This document shows positions 58,762 through 64,000 of a stretch of 64,000 nt of DNA, piece by piece. Origin of the DNA: DAIDKA01 sp035485475. Lineage in GTDB: Bacteria > Pseudomonadota > Gammaproteobacteria > Steroidobacterales > Steroidobacteraceae. The position numbers were made by a program, and so were the translations under genes. The notes beneath the pieces were generated by a model. That model made no database searches and was not told the DNA's origin. It saw only the letters and a program-made list of their open reading frames with translations. The first letter of the stretch is position 1. Each line of letters begins with the position of its first letter. The stretch lies in contig DATHOA010000185.1 in assembly GCA_035485475.1 (NCBI GenBank), forward strand, positions 1 to 64,000, in the 5' to 3' direction.

Positions 58762-59496
58762 CTACGGCCGAGCCGGCTCCTGTGTGTCCTTCCAGGCGGC
58801 GAGCCGCGCCCGCAGACGCACCAGTGCCTGTCCGTGCAGCTGGCACACCCGCGATTCGGTCACATTCAATACCGCGCCAATCTCCTTGAGGTTCAGTTCA
58901 TCAGAGTAGTACAACGACATCACCAGTTTTTCGCGCTCCGGCAGGCCATCAATGGCCTGGATCAAGGCGCCACGAAAACCCTCGTCGGCGGTTTCGCGGA
59001 ATGGATCGAGCGTCTCGGCCGCCGCGGCGCTGGCGATGGTCAGATCGTCCAGGCTGGTGAGGCGGCAGCTCGCCGCGTCCTGCACGATGGCGTAGTAGTC
59101 ATCAAGTGAGCAACCCATACGGGCCGCCACTTCAGCGTCCTTGGCGTCCCGACCGGTCTCGCGCTCAATGTCACGCACGGCGGCTGCGGCGGCGCGCGCT
59201 TTGCGATGCACCGAGCGCGGTGCCCAGTCAAGCTTGCGCAGGGCATCAATCATCGCACCACGAATGCGGATGCCGGCAAACGTCTCAAAGCTGGCGCCCC
59301 GGTTCTCCGTGTAGTTGGCGGCCGCTTCCAGCAGACCCAGCATTCCGGCTTGGATCAGGTCATTGACCTCGACGGAGGGCGGCAGCCGACCGGCCAGATG
59401 GTAGGCAATGCGTTTGACAAGCTCCGCGTGGCGCATCACCAACTGATCGGCATCTGCGCTCCGGCGTTGTTGGGTGTAGGCGCCAACCGCGCTCAT
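58762..59496 (-). CDS. fliA: Flagellar sigma factor FliA (sigma-28)
   Basis: A 244-aa RNA polymerase sigma factor for late flagellar genes. Region 2 (QLVMRHAELVKRIAYHLAGRLP, EVNDLIQAGMLGLLEAAANY), region 3 and region 4 (LPEREKLVMSLYYSDELNLKEIGAVLNVTESRVCQLHGQAL) are all present. It is expected to read the sigma-28 sites at 28875, 32376 and 44764, and to be inhibited by FlgM. It overlaps fleN by 4 nt. Confidence 0.97.
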   Translation of the reverse strand: MSAVGAYTQQRRSADADQLVMRHAELVKRIAYHLAGRLPPSVEVNDLIQAGMLGLLEAAANYTENRGASFETFAGIRIRGAMIDALRKLDWAPRSVHRKARAAAAAVRDIERETGRDAKDAEVAARMGCSLDDYYAIVQDAASCRLTSLDDLTIASAAAAETLDPFRETADEGFRGALIQAIDGLPEREKLVMSLYYSDELNLKEIGAVLNVTESRVCQLHGQALVRLRARLAAWKDTQEPARP

Positions 59497-60350
59497 TGAA
59501 CCGCCTCCAGCCGCGCCGGCCGCTGCTGAACCAGCCGTTCGACGAAGAACTCAAGGTTGCCGCGCGGACTGTCGGGGATCGGCCAGGTGGCCGCCTTGCT
59601 TGCGAACTTGCGGAACGCCTGCGCCGAGACACTGGCGGGATAGGCATCAGTCACCGTGCGCTGTGCGCGTACTGCGCGGCGCAGGTATTCGTCCTCGGGA
59701 ATCTCGCCCACGAAGTCGAGCACGACATCAAGGAAGCGTGTGGTGACACGTTCGAAGCGACGAAACAGGTCCCGGCCCCCGCCAGGGGAGCGAACCATGT
59801 TGGTCAGCACGCGGAAGCGGCTGACGCCGTGATGTCGGCTCAGAACTTTCACGAGGGCATAGGCATCGGTCAGGGACGCAGGTTCATCACAGATAGTAAC
59901 CACGACTTGCTGCGCGGCCTGCGAGAACTGCGTCACACCATGGCCCAGTCCGGCGGCGGTATCGACGATCAGCACATCGACCTGAGTCGCCAGCGCGCTG
60001 AACGCCTGTACCAGGCCCAGATGTGCCCGGGCATCCATATTCGCCAGATTCGCGGCGCCGGAGGCGGCCGGGACCACCTGGAAGCCCTGCGGTGCGGTGA
60101 CCAGAATCTCATCCAGGGTGCGTTCGCCGTTCAGCACATGGGCCAGGGTGTAGCGCGGGGACAGGCCCAGGAACACGTCCACATTGGCGAGTCCCAGGTC
60201 GCCATCGAGCAGCACCACACGCTTGTCGAGCGCGGCGAGCGCGGCCGCCAGGTTGACCGCCACGCTGGTCTTGCCGACGCCACCTTTGCCACCGGTGACC
60301 GCGATCACCTGCACGGGGCGGGCAAGACCATCCAGCTTTGAGCGATCCAT
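59493..60350 (-). CDS. fleN: Flagellar number regulator FleN (FlhG), MinD-like ATPase
   Basis: A 285-aa P-loop ATPase that limits flagella to one, partly by antagonising FleQ. The deviant Walker A is at about residues 20-29 (GGKGGVGKTS), with LLDGDLGLANVDVFLGL and VLIVDTAAGLGHGVTQF as Walker B-like regions. I start at the ATG at 60350 with AAGGGA upstream; an earlier start at 60389 would overlap flhF by 29 nt. It follows flhF in the usual order. Confidence 0.95.
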   Translation of the reverse strand: MDRSKLDGLARPVQVIAVTGGKGGVGKTSVAVNLAAALAALDKRVVLLDGDLGLANVDVFLGLSPRYTLAHVLNGERTLDEILVTAPQGFQVVPAASGAANLANMDARAHLGLVQAFSALATQVDVLIVDTAAGLGHGVTQFSQAAQQVVVTICDEPASLTDAYALVKVLSRHHGVSRFRVLTNMVRSPGGGRDLFRRFERVTTRFLDVVLDFVGEIPEDEYLRRAVRAQRTVTDAYPASVSAQAFRKFASKAATWPIPDSPRGNLEFFVERLVQQRPARLEAVQ

Positions 60351-60360
60351 CAGGTTCCCT

Positions 60361-61812
60361 TCATGCGAGCGCATGTGCGACATCTCCAAACCGGCGCTTC
60401 AACAAATCTTCATCGGCGGCCGCGCCATTGGTCTGGGCCAGTTGCACTGCAGTGGCAATGAGTTCCTCGGCGCGCGCCGGCCGCAGGTCCTCGGGAACCC
60501 GCTGTCCGTCGCTGACGTAGGCGATCGGCAGGCGGGCGCGTATCAGCACCGAGAGCATCCCGCCCAGTGTCACAGCCTCGTCCACCTTGGTCAGTACGCA
60601 GCTGGTGGGGCGGGCCGGTGCAAAGCGGCGCACGACTTCCTCGAGCGCCCCGGCCTGCGTACTCGCCGCCAATACCAGCGTCGACTGCAGTTCGTTCCCG
60701 ACTCGGGCCAGCTGCAGCAGCCGCTGTGCCAGGCTGGCATCGCGCTGACCGGCTCCCGGGGTGTCCAGCAGAACCATGCGAAAACGGCCCAGGCGCGCGA
60801 GCACACCCGGCAGTTCGTCCAGGCTGTCCATGGCAAAAACCGGCACGCCCAGCAGCTGTCCCAGCGCGCGTACCTGATCCTGGGCGCCAATGCGCACCGA
60901 GTCACCGGCGATCAGCGCCAGGTCACGCGAGCCATGGCGCAGCACCCAGCGAACGGCGAGCTTTGCCAGTACCGTGGTCTTGCCTACGCCGGTCGGTCCC
61001 ACCAAAGCGATGCGACCGCCGTTCTCGAGCCATTGATCACCCATTACCGGCACGCGCTGACTCAAGGTTGCGCCCAGATAGCGGCGCGCGACATTCGCCT
61101 CGCACAGCTTGGGCAATCCAGCGACGATTTCGCCAGCCAGTCCCTGCTCGATACCAATCTCGGTCAGTTCGCGCAGCATTTCGGTGTGCAGCGGTGCACG
61201 ACGCGTCAGATCCTTCCAGGCCAGTTGTGCCAGCTGTGTCTCGAGCATGCGGCGCAGGGTCTTCAACTCCGAGCTCATCGCATCGCTGGCGGCATCCAGT
61301 GTCGGCACGACATAGGATCCGGCCGGTGTTTCCGTGGGCGCGGGCGCCGACCAGGCGGCCGCGACGGCGCTGGAAATTGAACTCACGACCGGCTCTTCGA
61401 CCGCAGGCAACGTGAATGATGTGTCGACGGACTGCCTGGTGCCGGGCGTCGCGGGGGAAAACTGTATGGGCTCGGGCCTCACGGCCAAAGTGGGCGCCGG
61501 GACCATGATGGGCGGGAGCTGGAGAGTCGGCTGTTTCTTCTGTGGCGGAGCAATGATCGGCGCGGTCGCCGCGAGCGGCGCCGCTGGGGCGATTGGGGCT
61601 GATGGGGCGGCCTTGAGCGGGGCCGAGATCAGTGGCGCGGTCGGCGCGGTCGAGTCCTGCACGTTGTCGGCGTCAAAGTCCATGGCGGCAGTGATTTCGA
61701 CCCCATTGGCCGTGCGCCGCGTGGCCAGGATAACCGCGTTGGCACCCAGGCTGTCACGGACTGCACGCAGCGCGTGTCTGATGTCCGGTCCTGTGTGACG
61801 TGTGATCTTCAT
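60361..61812 (-). CDS. flhF: Flagellar biosynthesis GTPase FlhF
   Basis: A 483-aa SRP-type GTPase that targets flagellum assembly to the pole. The N-terminal B domain is Ala/Pro-rich (about 55-165). The NG domain carries the P-loop at 272-280 (GPTGVGKTT), RFRMVLLDTPGAGQRD and SCVLTKVDEAVTLGG. It lies between flhA and fleN. Its presence with fleN argues for a polar flagellum. Confidence 0.95.
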   Translation of the reverse strand: MKITRHTGPDIRHALRAVRDSLGANAVILATRRTANGVEITAAMDFDADNVQDSTAPTAPLISAPLKAAPSAPIAPAAPLAATAPIIAPPQKKQPTLQLPPIMVPAPTLAVRPEPIQFSPATPGTRQSVDTSFTLPAVEEPVVSSISSAVAAAWSAPAPTETPAGSYVVPTLDAASDAMSSELKTLRRMLETQLAQLAWKDLTRRAPLHTEMLRELTEIGIEQGLAGEIVAGLPKLCEANVARRYLGATLSQRVPVMGDQWLENGGRIALVGPTGVGKTTVLAKLAVRWVLRHGSRDLALIAGDSVRIGAQDQVRALGQLLGVPVFAMDSLDELPGVLARLGRFRMVLLDTPGAGQRDASLAQRLLQLARVGNELQSTLVLAASTQAGALEEVVRRFAPARPTSCVLTKVDEAVTLGGMLSVLIRARLPIAYVSDGQRVPEDLRPARAEELIATAVQLAQTNGAAADEDLLKRRFGDVAHALA

Positions 61813-61843
61813 CTGAACTTCTCCAACTGCCTCGTGCTACTCG

Positions 61844-63928
61844 TCAGCGACCAACCGCGGACACCAGACGCACTTTCCGGTTGTCCGGGATCTCACTCCA
61901 GGCCAGAACATGCATGTTCGGGACGCTGGCTCGAATGAACCGCGCCAGCGTCTGTCGCAGTGGCGGCGGCACCAGCAGCACCGCCGGTTCTCCCAAGAGT
62001 TCCTGGCGCTGCGCGCTTTCCGCCAGGCGGGTCTGCAGGCGCTCGGCCAGGCTGGGCTCCAGTCCGGTCGCCGGCGAATTGGCGCTTCCGATGGAACCTT
62101 GCAGTAATCGTTCCAATTCCGGATCCAGCGTCATGACGGGCAGTTCGCCTGCCATTCCTGCGATGTCCTGCACAATTTGGCGACCCAGCGCAACGCGCAC
62201 GGCCGCCTGCAGTACGGCCGGATCCTGCGAGCGGGGCGCCTGTTCGGCCAGGGTCTCGATAATCGCGCGCATATTGCGCAGTGGCACCCGTTCGGACAGC
62301 AGGGATTGCAGGACGCGCACGAGCACCGCCATCGGCAGCACCCGCGGCACCAGATCCTCGACCAGCTTCGGAGCGCTCTTGGCGACGTTGGCCAGCAGCT
62401 GGCTGACCTCCTCGTGGCCCAGCAGTTCATGGGCATGCGACTGGATGATGTGGCTGAGATGGGTTGCGATCACCGTTCCGGCATCGACCACGGTGTAACC
62501 CATGCTCTGCGCCTGATCCCGATCCGCCGGTTCAATCCACAACGCTTCCATGCCGAACGCCGGATCGCGAGTGGCGATGCCCTTTACCTGGCCGAAGACG
62601 CGGCCCGGATTGATGGCCATTTCGCGCTCGGGGTAGATGATGCTTTCACCCACCGGCACACCACCCAGGTTGATGCGATAGGTGTTGGGTGCCAGGTCCA
62701 GGTTGTCACGGATATGCACGGCCGGGACCAGGAAGCCGAGCTCCTGGGAAAGCTTGCGGCGCACGCCACGGATGCGGCCCAGTAAATCCCCGTTTTGCGT
62801 CTTGTTGACCAGGGGCACCAGCCGGTAGCCGACTTCCAGACCCAGAATATCGACGGGCCGCACGTCGTCCCACGACAGTTCCTTGTTCTCCGGTGCGGCC
62901 GGCGCGGCAGGCGGCGCGGCGGGCTTGGTGGCCGCAGTTTGAATGCGTTTGCGCACGGCATAGGCGCCGCCGCCGCACAGCGCGGCCATGCCGAGGAAGG
63001 CGAGATTGGGCATCCCGGGGACCAGACCGATGGCACCGAGCAGGCCGGCCGCCACACCGAGGGCGCGCGGCTGGCCAAACAGCTGGCGCTTCAATTCCCC
63101 GCCCATATCCTGCTTGCCGGACATGCGGGTGACGATGATGGCGACGGCAGTGGACAGCAGCAGTGCCGGGATCTGCGTGACCAGGCCGTCACCGATGGTG
63201 AGCAGGGTGTAGGTACGCGCCGCGTCGGCGAACCCCAGACCATGGCCGATCGTGCCGATCGCCAGGCCGCCCAGAATATTGATCATCAGGATCATGATGC
63301 CGGCGACCGCGTCGCCGCGGACGAATTTGCTGGCACCGTCCATCGAGCCGTAGAAGTCCGCTTCGGCGCGCACTTCGACGCGACGCAGGCGCGCTTCGTC
63401 CTGGGTGATCAGGCCCGCGTTCAGGTCGGCATCGATGGCCATCTGCTTGCCGGGCATTGCATCCAGGGTAAATCGAGCACTGACTTCGGAGATGCGGCCT
63501 GAACCCTTCGTCACCACCACGAAATTGATGATGGTCAGGATGATGAACACCACGACGCCGACGGCGAAGTTGCCGCCGATCACGAATTCGCCGAATGCCT
63601 GGATGACGCGTCCGGCGGCCGAGGGTCCCAGATGGCCGTGCAGCAGCACCACGCGGGTGGAGGCCACGTTCAGGGCGAGGCGCAGCAGCGTGGCCAGCAG
63701 CAGCACCGTCGGGAACACACCAAATTCGATTGGCCGTGCGACCTGGAACACGGCCATCACGATGACGATGGACAGCGCGATGTTGAATGTGAACAGCACA
63801 TCGAGGGCAAAAGGCGGCAGTGGCAATACGACCATGGCCAGCACCGCGAGCACGCCCACGGGCACGCCGACCCCGACGCGCAACAGGTCGCGTATGGAAA
63901 GCTTGGTCGAAGTTGCTGCATCAGCCAT
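61844..63928 (-). CDS. flhA: Flagellar type III export gate protein FlhA
   Basis: A 694-aa inner-membrane protein of the export gate. About eight membrane helices occupy residues 15-320, with the conserved FHIPEP-type loop (SARFTLDAMPGKQMAIDADLN). A cytoplasmic domain follows (about 340-694; DILGLEVGYRLVPLVNK, VVDAGTVIATHLSHIIQSHAHELLGHEEVSQLL, LPVMTLDPELERLL) that docks export chaperones such as FliS and FlgN. It is the first complete gene of the flhA-flhF-fleN-fliA operon in the window. Confidence 0.97.
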   Translation of the reverse strand: MADAATSTKLSIRDLLRVGVGVPVGVLAVLAMVVLPLPPFALDVLFTFNIALSIVIVMAVFQVARPIEFGVFPTVLLLATLLRLALNVASTRVVLLHGHLGPSAAGRVIQAFGEFVIGGNFAVGVVVFIILTIINFVVVTKGSGRISEVSARFTLDAMPGKQMAIDADLNAGLITQDEARLRRVEVRAEADFYGSMDGASKFVRGDAVAGIMILMINILGGLAIGTIGHGLGFADAARTYTLLTIGDGLVTQIPALLLSTAVAIIVTRMSGKQDMGGELKRQLFGQPRALGVAAGLLGAIGLVPGMPNLAFLGMAALCGGGAYAVRKRIQTAATKPAAPPAAPAAPENKELSWDDVRPVDILGLEVGYRLVPLVNKTQNGDLLGRIRGVRRKLSQELGFLVPAVHIRDNLDLAPNTYRINLGGVPVGESIIYPEREMAINPGRVFGQVKGIATRDPAFGMEALWIEPADRDQAQSMGYTVVDAGTVIATHLSHIIQSHAHELLGHEEVSQLLANVAKSAPKLVEDLVPRVLPMAVLVRVLQSLLSERVPLRNMRAIIETLAEQAPRSQDPAVLQAAVRVALGRQIVQDIAGMAGELPVMTLDPELERLLQGSIGSANSPATGLEPSLAERLQTRLAESAQRQELLGEPAVLLVPPPLRQTLARFIRASVPNMHVLAWSEIPDNRKVRLVSAVGR

Positions 63929-63931
63929 GAA

Positions 63932-64000
63932 TTAGTGCCTGGTTTGCTCGATCGTCGGGTCGATCGTCGGACGGACGGGGCGCGCCGCGCCGTGGGTGGC
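63932..64000 (-). CDS. C-terminal end of a gene upstream of flhA, probably flhB
   Basis: A reading frame open to the window edge ends in TAA at 63932-63934, leaving 22 codons (ATHGAARPVRPTIDPTIEQT then RH). FlhB normally precedes flhA on the same strand and has a variable C-terminal tail after its cleavage site, so this is probably its end. An 11-bp element, TCGATCGTCGG, appears twice 12 nt apart and produces the repeated PTID/PTIE. The visible piece is too short to confirm. Confidence 0.4.
   Translation of the reverse strand, partial: ATHGAARPVRPTIDPTIEQTRH

Noticed and set aside
63948..63970. Short direct repeat TCGATCGTCGG twice before flhA as a regulatory site
   Set aside because: It lies inside the open frame that probably is the end of flhB, and simply encodes a repeated PTID/PTIE; only two copies.

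Overview
The window is GC-rich (low-to-mid 60s percent by eye) and gammaproteobacterial in character. It carries tadA, mltF, a DUF1820 gene and purL close together, a tRNA-Ser(CGA), a Pseudomonas-like flhA-flhF-fleN-fliA-cheY-motCD block, and recognisable sigma-54 and sigma-28 flagellar promoters. The TonB receptor, TfdA-like dioxygenase and Rieske oxygenase suggest a free-living polar flagellate with an oligotrophic or xenobiotic-degrading lifestyle (Nevskiales, Steroidobacter or Xanthomonadales type). That placement is an inference from gene content only. I saw no insertion sequence, phage or CRISPR.

Layout. (1) 1-3.6 kb: a membrane protein cut by the window edge, a site-2-type metalloprotease, an aldo/keto reductase, an ArsR-AHSA1 pair with an apparently leaderless promoter, and a VOC protein. 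(2) 3.6-11.2 kb: a catabolic or uptake module with an AAHS-type MFS transporter, a TfdA-like 2-oxoglutarate dioxygenase, a divergent MarR regulator, a large TonB-dependent receptor and a Sel1-prolyl-hydroxylase protein. An identical 12-bp palindrome sits at the dioxygenase promoter and upstream of the receptor. (3) 11.2-22.3 kb: an MFS exporter with a His-rich PadR regulator of YqjI type, then tadA, mltF, tRNA-Ser, a Rieske oxygenase, an orphan TagH-like FHA protein, a DUF1820 gene and purL. (4) 22.3-45.2 kb: flagellar structural genes. On the minus strand, in transcription order, these are flgBCDEFGHIJKL, fliC, fliD, fliS, an unusual octapeptide-repeat protein, two large multidomain glycosyltransferase/methyltransferase proteins and flaG. 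On the plus strand they are flgA, flgM, flgN and a second flgM-like gene. (5) 45.2-64 kb: on the minus strand, the end of a probable flhB, then flhA, flhF, fleN, fliA, cheY, motC, motD, a DUF2802 gene, a STAS gene, cheA, cheW, an MCP, a second cheY, a small exported protein, cheR, cheD, cheB and two HDOD genes.

How it works together. Regions 4 and 5 hold most of the rod, hook and filament genes, the flagellar regulators and a complete adaptation system (CheR, CheB, CheD and an MCP with a C-terminal WxxF tether). The basal-body export genes fliE-fliR, fleQ and cheZ are not present. Sigma-54 sites face flgB and flgA and precede the DUF2802-che segment. Sigma-28 sites precede fliC, the repeat protein and the second flgM. 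The strongest candidates for something little described are the octapeptide-repeat protein with its adjacent OGT-type glycosyltransferase fusions, and the MarR-palindrome regulon joining a TfdA-like enzyme to a TonB receptor.
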